Part shown: positions 8,643 through 17,070 of the stretch, in pieces
Position numbering within the stretch: position 1 is the first letter of the stretch
Layout of the letters: every line of letters starts with the position of its first letter
Origin: Bacteroides sp.
GTDB taxonomy: Bacteria > Bacteroidota > Bacteroidia > Bacteroidales > Muribaculaceae
NCBI GenBank assembly: GCA_014802325.1
Contig: JAAVCK010000019.1
Span: 62,001-126,000, forward strand
Reading direction: 5' to 3'
DNA length: 64,000 nt
Notes under the pieces: generated by a model
What the model saw: only the letters and a program-made list of their open reading frames with translations
Database searches by the model: none
Told to the model about the DNA's origin: nothing
Program-made: the position numbers and the translations under genes

Positions 8643-10027
8643 TTGGCTTGCAGCAGTTCTGAGATATTCTGTTCGCGATGCGTGAGCAGAACGTCGACAT
8701 TAAAATGTGAGTGAATGTATCGAGCTATCGCCTCAGCACAATACACACTTCGATGGCGACCGCCCGTACAACCGAAATTAATCATCAGCGATGTAAAACC
8801 TCGCTCTTTATACGTCGCGACCGATATGCCTGTCATCTGCTTGGCTGCATCGACAAAACTATGAATTTCAGGGCATTTTTCGAGAAATTCTATCACGGTC
8901 TTATCGCGTCCGGTCAGTTTCTTGTATTCATCATATCTTCCGGGATTAGGCAGGCCGCGGCAATCAAACACAAATCCGCCGCCATTGCCCGACATATCCT
9001 CAGGAATACCTTGCATGAATGAGAAACTACCTACTTTCACCAGTAACTTGTCAGCCACCGCAAAGCGGGGCGACATTACTGAAATCATCTCTTTCAATAC
9101 CGAAGCCAGATACGGATATGAATCGGTGATTGACTCTTCGAGATTTATCAGCGCCTTGGGGATGCTTCTTACAAAATGAGCTTTTTTCTGCACAAGACCG
9201 CGGTAGCCATAAGCTCCGAGGGTCTGGAGCTGACGGAGAAAGACATACTTCCCGAGCCGGTCCATAAATCTCACACGATCAAGAGGTCGGTACCGCGATG
9301 CAGCTTTAAGATATGCCTCAATAATCATACTGCGCTTCTCTGGAGAAAATCCGGCGCGGGCCTGCCATGCAAACGATGCCACATCATATTCCACCGGACC
9401 TCGTCGGCCGCCCTGATAGTCAATGATGGTAACGTCATCGCCGTTAACCTGCACATTTCTTGACTGGAAATCACGAACCATAAATGTATGTTCATCGTCG
9501 TTGACTGCCAGATCGGATGCCATGCGCCTGAAATCTTCTTCGAGTAACTTATCAGAAAATTCTACGGGCGTATTTTTCAGAAAACAATACTTAAAATAAT
9601 TCAGATCCCACATTATCGCTTGCCGGTCCATTGCCGGGACCGGATAGCAGCGACTGAAATCAAGACCTTCAGCACCTTGATATTGCATATCGGCCAGTGC
9701 CTCCATGGCTTTTACAATAAGATCATCGCGGTCAAGACTGTCGAAAAGCGAGTGGGCACCATTATCGGTCTGAATATACACGTCGCGGTCAGGGCTCACT
9801 GCGAGCACCGACGGAACTGCAAGATGCTTCCGGCTGAAATGCTCGGTCAGATAAAGGAAAGCATCGTTCTCGGCAGTATCATAACCTGCCGTGGCTATGA
9901 GCTGCGGGTTATCTCCTACCCTGAAATATCTTCGCGATGATCCGCAACCTTTGATTTCGTCGAGCGTTGCAGTGTCTTTTCCAGTAACCGAGCGATACAG
10001 ATCACGGATTTTATCTAAGCATGTCAT
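8639..10027 (-). CDS. AmgK-like aminoglycoside-phosphotransferase-fold sugar kinase fused to a RapZ C-terminal domain
   Basis: 462 aa in two domains. Residues about 1-320 are an APH-fold kinase with a glycine-rich loop (GCGSSRRYFRVG, 28-38), a catalytic loop RDFQSRN (D186, N191; the usual first His of HxDxxxxN is Arg here at position 185) and IDYQGGRRGPVEYDVASF (Mg-binding D203). This resembles the DFQD...GP..YDL signature of AmgK, the anomeric MurNAc/GlcNAc kinase. Residues about 330-462 are a RapZ C-terminal domain, with FDCRGLPNPG, a TGRDK turn and GCTGGRHRSVY (about 419-429). In E. coli this domain binds glucosamine-6-P and RNA. The Walker-A N-domain of RapZ is absent. Its start overlaps the stop of the NlpC/P60 gene and its stop overlaps the MurU-like gene, each by 4 bases. 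Confidence 0.88.
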   Translation of the reverse strand: MTCLDKIRDLYRSVTGKDTATLDEIKGCGSSRRYFRVGDNPQLIATAGYDTAENDAFLYLTEHFSRKHLAVPSVLAVSPDRDVYIQTDNGAHSLFDSLDRDDLIVKAMEALADMQYQGAEGLDFSRCYPVPAMDRQAIMWDLNYFKYCFLKNTPVEFSDKLLEEDFRRMASDLAVNDDEHTFMVRDFQSRNVQVNGDDVTIIDYQGGRRGPVEYDVASFAWQARAGFSPEKRSMIIEAYLKAASRYRPLDRVRFMDRLGKYVFLRQLQTLGAYGYRGLVQKKAHFVRSIPKALINLEESITDSYPYLASVLKEMISVMSPRFAVADKLLVKVGSFSFMQGIPEDMSGNGGGFVFDCRGLPNPGRYDEYKKLTGRDKTVIEFLEKCPEIHSFVDAAKQMTGISVATYKERGFTSLMINFGCTGGRHRSVYCAEAIARYIHSHFNVDVLLTHREQNISELLQAK

Positions 10028-10875
10028 TGTGCGGTGGAGGTATAGATTGAATCAAGTTTTTGCTCTATGAGTGAATTAAGCACTTGTCGGCGCGCTTCGT
10101 CGGCCGATATGTCAGGTGTCTTTGCACCTGATGATACCGCCGGAGTCTGTATCTGTATCGGCTGGGGTTTTGCAGCGGGAGCAGCGGTCGGTTTTGAGGG
10201 CTCAGGAGTCTTACGTTTGGGGACCTCTGCTACCGGTTCGTATCTGAACGATGGTTCGGCAGAGGATTCAGTCGCTTTGGGCTTTGACGATTTATTCTTT
10301 CCCGAGCGTGAAAGCATAGCGTAATAAGCGTCCACTCGTCCGGCCGCAGCAAATGTTTTTACGAAATAATCCTCGTCCACTTTGCTCACCATCACTCCGC
10401 GTGAGGTAGACGAGTGTATCATCTTGCCTTCGCCAATATAGAGTCCGACATGGGAAACATAATTACCTCCTATAGTGGTAAAAAAAAGCAGATCGCCGGG
10501 TATAAGGTCGCGTTTGGAAATCGAAGAGCTATATTCCATCTGCTTGCTTGACGAGCGCGGGAGCTTGATATTTAATGCATTGCGATATACGTTCATCACA
10601 AAGCCCGAACAGTCAACACCGCTTTTATCCTCACCGCCGTATTTATATGGCGTACCGAGCCACTTTTTGGCTTCAGTAAGTAATGCACGCGACGACGAAT
10701 CCATTGAACCGTCGATGATAGCGTAATCTATTTTGCTCAATGAGCCGCCACCTTTGGTGTTGGTCACTTTGCGACCTTTCGACGCAGTGACGGTGCGCGA
10801 CGATCCGCAAGCTGTCATTAAAACAGCCGCTATAATGCCACACAATATACTGATGATACAAGAATACTTTTTCAC
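10024..10875 (-). CDS. NlpC/P60 family peptidoglycan endopeptidase lipoprotein
   Basis: A predicted outer-envelope cysteine peptidase that cleaves stem peptides (typically gamma-D-Glu to diamino acid). From a GTG start at 10875 it is 283 aa, with MKKYSCIISIL, a hydrophobic stretch and lipobox LMTAC (C23). The catalytic domain has GVDCSGFV (C89), SHVGLYIG (H142) and MIHSST (H154). The C-terminal 80 residues are Pro/Lys/Ser-rich and look disordered. An upstream in-frame TTG at 10911 is part of the promoter -33 element and would place residues before the signal peptide, so I reject it. It is the first gene of the operon with the AmgK-RapZ and MurU-like genes. Confidence 0.88.
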   Translation of the reverse strand: MKKYSCIISILCGIIAAVLMTACGSSRTVTASKGRKVTNTKGGGSLSKIDYAIIDGSMDSSSRALLTEAKKWLGTPYKYGGEDKSGVDCSGFVMNVYRNALNIKLPRSSSKQMEYSSSISKRDLIPGDLLFFTTIGGNYVSHVGLYIGEGKMIHSSTSRGVMVSKVDEDYFVKTFAAAGRVDAYYAMLSRSGKNKSSKPKATESSAEPSFRYEPVAEVPKRKTPEPSKPTAAPAAKPQPIQIQTPAVSSGAKTPDISADEARRQVLNSLIEQKLDSIYTSTAQ

Positions 10876-10880
10876 AAAAG

Positions 10881-10911
10881 CAAAGATATAAAGATTTGTA
10901 AACAAATGCAA
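10881..10911 (-). promoter_or_regulatory. Bacteroidetes-type promoter for the NlpC/P60-AmgK-MurU operon
   Basis: On the minus strand, TTG at 10911-10909, a 20-base spacer and TATCTTTG at 10888-10881 match the consensus exactly. Transcription would begin near 10877-10874, essentially at the GTG start codon at 10875. The mRNA would therefore be leaderless or nearly so, unless a later start codon is used. Confidence 0.65.
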
Positions 10912-10921
10912 TAAATCAATG

Positions 10922-10966
10922 CAAAAATTTTGCGGAGGCGGATTCCGTCAGAAATCCGCACCCGCA
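10922..10966 (-). terminator. Rho-independent terminator between the NlpC/P60 promoter region and cysK
   Basis: On the minus strand TGCGG-GT-GCGGATT, an 8-base loop, then AATCCGC-CT-CCGCA forms a two-part stem, followed by AAATTTTT. It lies upstream of the NlpC/P60 promoter and downstream of the cysK stop at 10987, so it ends the cysE-cysK transcript. Confidence 0.75.
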
Positions 10967-10986
10967 TATACATTAGTGTATCTCAA

Positions 10987-11937
10987 TCAGTCAAGAGGGA
11001 AACCCTCAAAGTCATAAAGCGGAGTCGACATATACCGCTCGCCGGTATCGGGTAGTATCACCACTATCATCTTGCCTTCATTTTCCTTTTCGGAAGCAAG
11101 TCTTACCGCCGCGGCCAGAGCTGCCCCCGACGAGATACCGGCAAGAAGACCTTCTTTCTGCGCAAGCAGACGGGAGAATCTGAAAGCATCGTTGTCGGAT
11201 ATTTTCATTACTTTGTCGACAAACTCCGAATGATAGTTGCCCGGCACGAATCCTGCACCAATGCCCTGAATTTTATGCGGTCCGGCTTTTTCGCCCGACA
11301 ACACGGCAGAAGTCTCAGGCTCTACTGCGACGGCTTCTATAGCGGGATTATACGATTTTAATCCTTCGGCCGTACCGGTCAGCGTACCTCCTGTACCTAC
11401 TCCGGCTACAAGAATGTCAACTTTACCGTCAGTATCATCCCAAATTTCTTTAGCGGTAGTGACTTTGTGAATCTCGGGATTAGCCGGGTTTTCAAATTGC
11501 TGCAATATCACAGCTCCAGGTGTAGCATCGCGCAATTCCTCGGCTTTCTTTATAGCTCCATTCATGCCCTCAGCCCCCGGAGTAAGCACAAGTTGCGCAC
11601 CAAGCGCCTGCAACAGTTTGCGACGTTCGAGGCTCATGGTTTCAGGCATTGTGAGTACAGTCTGGTAGCCCTTTACAGTAGCCACCCAAGCAAGTCCTAT
11701 GCCGGTATTACCGCTTGTGGGCTCTATGATCACACCACCAGGCTTAAGTATGCCATTACGCTCGGCATTTTCAATCATAGCAAGCGCTATACGGTCTTTT
11801 ACACTTCCGCCGGGGTTGAACGACTCGATTTTAGCCACGATTGAGGCTTTAAGGTTCAGCGCTTTCATTATATTGTTAAGCTCAAGCAAGGGAGTGTGAC
11901 CCACAAGCTGAGTAAGATTTTGTGCTATTCGTGCCAT
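10987..11937 (-). CDS. cysK: Cysteine synthase A (O-acetylserine sulfhydrylase)
   Basis: A PLP enzyme that makes L-cysteine from O-acetylserine and sulfide. The PLP lysine is K47 in NPGGSVKDR, the substrate loop is [11 protein letters not shown], the phosphate-binding loop is [10 protein letters not shown], and GISSGAA is near the end. 316 aa is typical of CysK. It lies 21 bases downstream of cysE, its metabolic partner, on the same strand and ends at a strong terminator. Confidence 0.96.
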   Translation of the reverse strand: MARIAQNLTQLVGHTPLLELNNIMKALNLKASIVAKIESFNPGGSVKDRIALAMIENAERNGILKPGGVIIEPTSGNTGIGLAWVATVKGYQTVLTMPETMSLERRKLLQALGAQLVLTPGAEGMNGAIKKAEELRDATPGAVILQQFENPANPEIHKVTTAKEIWDDTDGKVDILVAGVGTGGTLTGTAEGLKSYNPAIEAVAVEPETSAVLSGEKAGPHKIQGIGAGFVPGNYHSEFVDKVMKISDNDAFRFSRLLAQKEGLLAGISSGAALAAAVRLASEKENEGKMIVVILPDTGERYMSTPLYDFEGFPLD

Positions 11938-11958
11938 ATGATATAAAATATAAAGAGA

Positions 11959-12873
11959 TTAGTACTTCATTTCACCGACCGGCTCGGGGGTGCGTGTCTG
12001 CAATACCCTTGATCCGGGAGGGACGGACTGCGTGAGCCAAATATTTCCGCCTATTACCGCACCATGCCCTACCGTGATTCGGCCAAGTATTGTGGCGTTG
12101 GCATATATCGTTACGTTGTCCTCAATTATCGGGTGACGGGGCACATTGACAGGATGTCCGTTGGAGTCAAGAGTGAAGTTTTTCGCACCAAGAGTGACTC
12201 CCTGATATATAGTGACGTGATTGCCTATTATCGAGGTCTCGCCTATCACCACACCCGTGCCATGGTCTATGGCAAAATACTCTCCGATTTCCGCACCCGG
12301 ATTAATATCAATACCCGTAGATGAGTGGGCAAGCTCCGATATGACACGAGGTATAACCGGCACACCAAGTTTAAGCAGGGCGTGAGCCGTACGATAGTTG
12401 ACCATCGACTGCACCACGGGATAGCATAATATCACCTCGGCATAATTATCCACAGCGGGGTCATTATTATACATAGCCTCCACATCTGTAAAAAGCAGTC
12501 TTTTTATCTCGGGAAGTTCGTCGATAAATTTCAAAGTAAGGCGGCATGCTTCGCAATACACTTCGTCTTCTTCAAGTGTGTTGTCAAAACGCAAGGCACG
12601 CTTGATCTCCTGACTGAGTACCGAATAAAGTTTTTCAAGATTTACACCTATATAACACGATCTTATCTCGCGGTTATTACGTCGCGAGTCAAAAAAGTCA
12701 GGAAACACTATCGCCTTTATAAGCGCCATGGCTTCTTCGAGCCCCTTTACCGATGGAAAAGAACCATTACCTCTCGGCACCATCCGCCGCTCCTGCGGCG
12801 ACGACGCCGAGAGCAGGTTGATATTTCTCAGAAGAGTTTCATCTATAGGAATACGATCCATTATATTATCCAT
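11959..12873 (-). CDS. cysE: Serine O-acetyltransferase
   Basis: Acetylates L-serine with acetyl-CoA, the committed step before CysK. The C-terminal half is a left-handed beta-helix of hexapeptide repeats: DINPGAEIG, the catalytic-His region IDHGTGVVIGET, GVTLGAK, then HPIIEDNVTIYANATILG. The N-terminal 150 residues are a helical domain longer than in EpsC-type short forms. 304 aa. It is transcribed with cysK. Its own promoter is not clear in the 100 bases upstream, where the terminator of the porin gene lies. Confidence 0.94.
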   Translation of the reverse strand: MDNIMDRIPIDETLLRNINLLSASSPQERRMVPRGNGSFPSVKGLEEAMALIKAIVFPDFFDSRRNNREIRSCYIGVNLEKLYSVLSQEIKRALRFDNTLEEDEVYCEACRLTLKFIDELPEIKRLLFTDVEAMYNNDPAVDNYAEVILCYPVVQSMVNYRTAHALLKLGVPVIPRVISELAHSSTGIDINPGAEIGEYFAIDHGTGVVIGETSIIGNHVTIYQGVTLGAKNFTLDSNGHPVNVPRHPIIEDNVTIYANATILGRITVGHGAVIGGNIWLTQSVPPGSRVLQTRTPEPVGEMKY

Positions 12874-12921
12874 TATAATTCACCCTTATAACACCACACC
12901 CCGCCTTATGGTTCAAAATAG

Positions 12922-12950
12922 AAAAAGCCACCCCCATGACGGGAGTGGCC
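12922..12950 (-). terminator. Rho-independent terminator of the OmpA-family gene
   Basis: On the minus strand GGCCACTCCC-GTCA-TGGGGGTGGC forms a strong G/C-rich stem directly followed by TTTTT. It lies 30 bases after the stop of the OmpA-family gene and before cysE. Confidence 0.85.
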
Positions 12951-12979
12951 GTATTGCCTATGATATTTTCAGCGAAAAA

Positions 12980-14191
12980 TTATTCAGCAACCTTAACAGT
13001 GACAGCGCGGTCGAGAGCCACATACTTGTCACCCATGTCGTTGAGGTTTTCGTTGTTGGTGTTAACGATGAGCTGTGAGGGGTTAACACCGTAGCTGAGG
13101 AGGCACTTCTCAACACCATTGGCACGAGCCTGACGGATGCGATCGTTTACAGCGGCAGTACCGGTGTAGTTATCGGCCCAACCGGTGATCTCATACTTCT
13201 TGTCGGGATTAGCCTTGATCACTTCAGCAACAGCGCCGAGAACCTTCTTGTCTACGCGAGAAAGACGAGTACCGTTGATCACGTAGTAAACAGTGGTGAG
13301 GGGGCCGGCAGCAGTCTTAACTTCCTTAACCTCTACAGGACGTGAGAGGCAGTCCTTGAGCTGACGTTCGAGATCAGCGATACGAGCGTTGGCAGCCTGG
13401 AGGGCAGCGATTTCAGCATCGCAGTTCTTGACGGGAGGACAAACGGGAACCACGGGTGCGGTCCAAGAAGTCTTGTTGAAGTTGTAAGTAAGAGTTAAGT
13501 AAGCCTGGAGGTCGTTGTTGAGGTTTGCACCGGTCTCGTGAGAGTTCTCAGCAAATACAGCGTAACGCAGGTCGAGTGCGAGAGCGAAGTGCTTGTTGAG
13601 GTTGAACGAGTTGATAAGACCAACGTGAGCGGTAAGATCTATAGATTTACCATATTTCCAGCCATCGCGTTCGCCGTTAGCTTTGTAATCGGGTACGTAG
13701 GGAAGAACTACACCACCGCCGCCGTAGAATACAGCGTTGTAAACACGACCGGGACGATAGCCGCACCACCAGTTGGTGAGGTTTAACATAACGTCAACGG
13801 TGGGAACGAAGTAGTTCAGTTTCTGCTTGTAGTAACCAGTGCTGATAACTTCGTCGGGCATAGCGCCGAGGTCCTGGAGGCTGTTGGTTACTGCGTGGAT
13901 CTGGGTGAAGTTACCACCGATACGACCACCGATGATGGGTGAGAACCACTTACCTACATAAAGAGAAGCTGCAGGAGCTATACGTTTTTTCTTACCGAGC
14001 TTGGCGTCATACTTCGAGAAGTAGAAGTTGGCACCACCTTCAGCGGTAATGAACCAGTTATCCTGGAAACGATTGAAAGTGTAGCCCTGCGCGGGATCTT
14101 CCACAAAGGTTACTTCCTCTGCGGTCTGAGCCATGAGGGTCTGGCCTGCGAATGCGGCACAAACCAATGCTAAGATTGCACTCTTGTTCAT
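12980..14191 (-). CDS. OmpA-family outer membrane protein (beta-barrel plus peptidoglycan-binding domain)
   Basis: 403 aa. A Sec signal peptide (MNKSAILALVCAAFAG, cut near LMA-QTAEE) is followed by an eight-strand-type barrel (about 40-245, many Y/F/G strands). Then come a Pro/Cys linker and a short coiled coil (EIAALQAANARIADLERQL, about 258-280), and a C-terminal OmpA domain (about 290-403) with VYYVINGTRLSR, ITGWADNYTG and NDRIRQARANGVEKCLL. The domain should anchor the barrel to peptidoglycan. Codon use is strongly biased (AAC, GGC, AAG), which fits a major, highly expressed protein. It is monocistronic, with its own terminator and a leader of about 100 bases. Confidence 0.93.
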   Translation of the reverse strand: MNKSAILALVCAAFAGQTLMAQTAEEVTFVEDPAQGYTFNRFQDNWFITAEGGANFYFSKYDAKLGKKKRIAPAASLYVGKWFSPIIGGRIGGNFTQIHAVTNSLQDLGAMPDEVISTGYYKQKLNYFVPTVDVMLNLTNWWCGYRPGRVYNAVFYGGGGVVLPYVPDYKANGERDGWKYGKSIDLTAHVGLINSFNLNKHFALALDLRYAVFAENSHETGANLNNDLQAYLTLTYNFNKTSWTAPVVPVCPPVKNCDAEIAALQAANARIADLERQLKDCLSRPVEVKEVKTAAGPLTTVYYVINGTRLSRVDKKVLGAVAEVIKANPDKKYEITGWADNYTGTAAVNDRIRQARANGVEKCLLSYGVNPSQLIVNTNNENLNDMGDKYVALDRAVTVKVAE

Positions 14192-14294
14192 AACTTTGAA
14201 AATTAATAGATAGTAATTATTGAAATTTGATTAAAATTTTTTCATAAATATAGTTGAAACTTCCCCGCGAAGGGAGTTCACGTAAAAAACAACT

Positions 14295-14326
14295 CAAAAT
14301 TAGAACTTTTTTTTAACACTGCCTAA
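14295..14326 (-). promoter_or_regulatory. Probable promoter of the OmpA-family gene
   Basis: Minus strand TAATTTTG at 14302-14295 matches TAnnTTTG, with TTA 21 bases upstream as a weak -33. It predicts a 5' leader of about 100 bases that contains an imperfect G/C hairpin (AACTCCC with GGGGAAGTT, around 14255-14280). A nearer TATATTTA at 14252-14245 is an alternative. The rest of the 200-base gap is A/T runs with no gene. Confidence 0.45.
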
Positions 14327-14391
14327 CTTTTTTGAAAAAAAATCAAAATTCTCGCCTATTTTTTAGGTTTTAAGTTAAAACAAATATCTTT

Positions 14392-17070
14392 TTATTCCCT
14401 ACCTGAGGAAATCTGTCGGAATAATTCACCTAAAAGTAAGACCGGAGATGTTGCGACTATGATGATGAACCAGTCGGTAAGCGATAGCGGAACAGTATTG
14501 AAAAACGCCCCTCCGAAGGTAACTATCAACACCTGTCCGACAAGAATTATCAACGCTACTCCGAGAAACTCTCCGCATCCCGAAAGGTGCAATGCAGAGC
14601 GATGTGTACCCAGAGCGCGGGAGTTGAATATGTTCCAGAACTGGAGCATGACAAACACGGTGAAGATCACGGTCAGCTCATAAGGTGTAAGCGCTCCCTC
14701 TTCGCCGGGTATCACTGTAAACACTTCAGCCACACTATGAATATCCGTATGCTCGAACCAATATATCATGCCGGCGAGAATGGCAAAGAAAATCAGGCCG
14801 ATAGATATTATATTGCGCCACATGCTCCGGGTGATGATAAATTCACTGCGCGATCGCGGAGCGTGATTCATCACATCGTGGCTCGGGGGAAGAGTCGACA
14901 GTGCGAGCGCCGCAAATGTATCCATAATCAGATTCACCCACAACATCTGTGTCACCGTAAGTGGCGATTCCGTACCCATGAAAGCACCGGCAAGCACCAC
15001 CAGACACGCCACGACATTGACGGTAAGCTGAAACGAAATGAATCGCTGGAGGTTGAGGTAGAGCGATCGGCCCCACATCACAGCTTTGCCTATCGATGTA
15101 AATGAGTTATCTATAATAGTTATATCCGAGGCCTCTTTTGCTACCGATGTTCCGTCGCCCATCGATAGGCCAACGTGAGCCGCCTTCAGAGCGGGAGCAT
15201 CGTTAGTTCCGTCGCCGGTCACCGCCACCACTTCATCAAGACGACGCAGTGTCTCCACAAGTCTTTTCTTATCTATAGGTCGCGCACGCGCGATTATCTT
15301 CAACTGTGGAACAACCTTCAGAAGTTCATCGTCCGACAGACGGGCAAATTCCGGCCCGGTGATAATATTGCTGTCACTGTCCGATTCAGTCCAAAGGCCT
15401 ATCTGCCGCCCTATCTCCCGAGCGGTGGCCGGTGTATCACCCGTCACAATCTTGATCTCGATTCCGGCGTCACGGCACTCCGCCACAGCTGCAGGTACAT
15501 CATCACGCACCGGATCGCTTATTGCCACAATAGCAGTAAGTGTCAGTTCAGGCAATGCTCCAAGCAGATCTATCGCTGTATCATCCGTAAGGTCGGCGTA
15601 TGCAAAAGCGAGTGTACGCATGCCTTGATTCTGGTACCGGCTGAGCGTGTCGGCCACTTTCCTATCGAGCGCGGGAGTGTGATTGCCACACATAGCGTAG
15701 ACTATTTCCGGTGCGCCTTTGACGTATAACCTTAGACCTCCCGAAGCGCTTCTGACCTCGGTAGCCATATACTTGCGTTCGGTCGAAAACGGCAATTCGT
15801 CGATTATACCGGCTTTCTCTTTTATAACTGTGTAATCCACATTCCGGCCTCTGAGCCATAGCAGAAGAGCGCCCTCGGTGGGATTGCCGATAACGGTAGT
15901 TTTGCCATCATGATCCGTGCCGAGTGCAGCCGTAGAGTTGACAGCTATACCCTCCTCTATCGTGAGGAGATTTTCGGGAGAATCAGGCGAGATGAAGAAG
16001 TGCATGTCGGCCACCGTCATGCGATTGCGAGTGAGTGTTCCGGTCTTGTCGGTACATATCACCGTTGTGGCGCCCATAGTCTCGCAGGCATGAAGTTTTC
16101 TAACAAGATTGTTGCTCTTGAGCAGACGGCGCATACTATAGGCGAGCGACAGCGTGACGGCCATAGGCAGTCCCTCGGGAACCGAAACCACTATTAGAGC
16201 CACAGCTATCATAATGGTCTGGAGGAAGTAGGCGATAAACCGCAGTACGTCAAACGAGCCTGAGGAACTTCCTCCGTCAAAGAAATACATGAGTATACGG
16301 CCTATCACTACAGCAATACCCACGGCATAGCTGAAGCGGGTGATATATGTGCTCAGTCTGTTGAGCTGTCTGTCGAGAGGTGTCTCAATGTTATCTTCGA
16401 TATGGGTTGCTTCAAAAACCTTGCCGTTTTCGCTACGGTCGCCGACGGCCGTAACACGCATCACTCCGTGACCTTCCATAACTTTAGTACCTCGGAGCAC
16501 CTGCCATGACGGATAAGTGGCTTCCTCATCATTATGCTCGCGGATATACGTCTTTCCACACATAGGCTCACCCGTCAGGGTCGACTCGTCAACATTCAGC
16601 GATGTCGACTCAAGCAGTTCGCCGTCAGCGGGAATCTCCTGCCCCGTCGATAATACTACAATATCGCCTACCACTACATCGCGGCGAGGAATCTCAACTG
16701 TCTCGGCATTGCGATACACCTGTACCGGTTCATCATCATTCACCTTATTAAGCACAGCAAACTCTCTCTCGGCTTTCAGCTCGAAAACAAACCCGAGAGC
16801 CGTGGCAAGAAGTATGGCCATAAATATACCGGCCGGCTCGAAGAACACCCCGGCTCCCATTTGGAGAGTAGTATATTCATATACCGAGATACCCATCGAC
16901 ATCAGTCCGGCAACAAGCAGGATGATAATCAACGGATCGCGGAATTTATCGAGAAACTGACGCCAAAGCGGTGTAGAGGGCGGCGGGGTGAGGATATTGT
17001 CGCCAAATTCGGCACGCGATTTCTCTACCTCCGCGTCGGTAAGACCCTTATAAGAGTGATTTTTATCCAT
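14392..17070 (-). CDS. Calcium-translocating P-type ATPase (P2B/PMCA-like)
   Basis: 892 aa with the full P-type layout: an N-terminal cation ATPase domain (1-70), TM1-2, an actuator domain with STLTGEP (about 160-175), TM3-4 with VSVPEGLPMAV, the phosphorylation motif CTDKTGTLT (D341), the nucleotide domain, the hinge TGDGTNDAPALKAAHVG, and six C-terminal helices. PEGLP in TM4 and the overall order are those of Ca2+ pumps of the plasma-membrane type, exporting Ca2+ from the cytoplasm. Its ATG overlaps the stop of the HAD gene by one base, placing it last in the operon with the headgroup-like enzymes. Ion specificity is inferred from family motifs. Confidence 0.9.
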   Translation of the reverse strand: MDKNHSYKGLTDAEVEKSRAEFGDNILTPPPSTPLWRQFLDKFRDPLIIILLVAGLMSMGISVYEYTTLQMGAGVFFEPAGIFMAILLATALGFVFELKAEREFAVLNKVNDDEPVQVYRNAETVEIPRRDVVVGDIVVLSTGQEIPADGELLESTSLNVDESTLTGEPMCGKTYIREHNDEEATYPSWQVLRGTKVMEGHGVMRVTAVGDRSENGKVFEATHIEDNIETPLDRQLNRLSTYITRFSYAVGIAVVIGRILMYFFDGGSSSGSFDVLRFIAYFLQTIMIAVALIVVSVPEGLPMAVTLSLAYSMRRLLKSNNLVRKLHACETMGATTVICTDKTGTLTRNRMTVADMHFFISPDSPENLLTIEEGIAVNSTAALGTDHDGKTTVIGNPTEGALLLWLRGRNVDYTVIKEKAGIIDELPFSTERKYMATEVRSASGGLRLYVKGAPEIVYAMCGNHTPALDRKVADTLSRYQNQGMRTLAFAYADLTDDTAIDLLGALPELTLTAIVAISDPVRDDVPAAVAECRDAGIEIKIVTGDTPATAREIGRQIGLWTESDSDSNIITGPEFARLSDDELLKVVPQLKIIARARPIDKKRLVETLRRLDEVVAVTGDGTNDAPALKAAHVGLSMGDGTSVAKEASDITIIDNSFTSIGKAVMWGRSLYLNLQRFISFQLTVNVVACLVVLAGAFMGTESPLTVTQMLWVNLIMDTFAALALSTLPPSHDVMNHAPRSRSEFIITRSMWRNIISIGLIFFAILAGMIYWFEHTDIHSVAEVFTVIPGEEGALTPYELTVIFTVFVMLQFWNIFNSRALGTHRSALHLSGCGEFLGVALIILVGQVLIVTFGGAFFNTVPLSLTDWFIIIVATSPVLLLGELFRQISSGRE

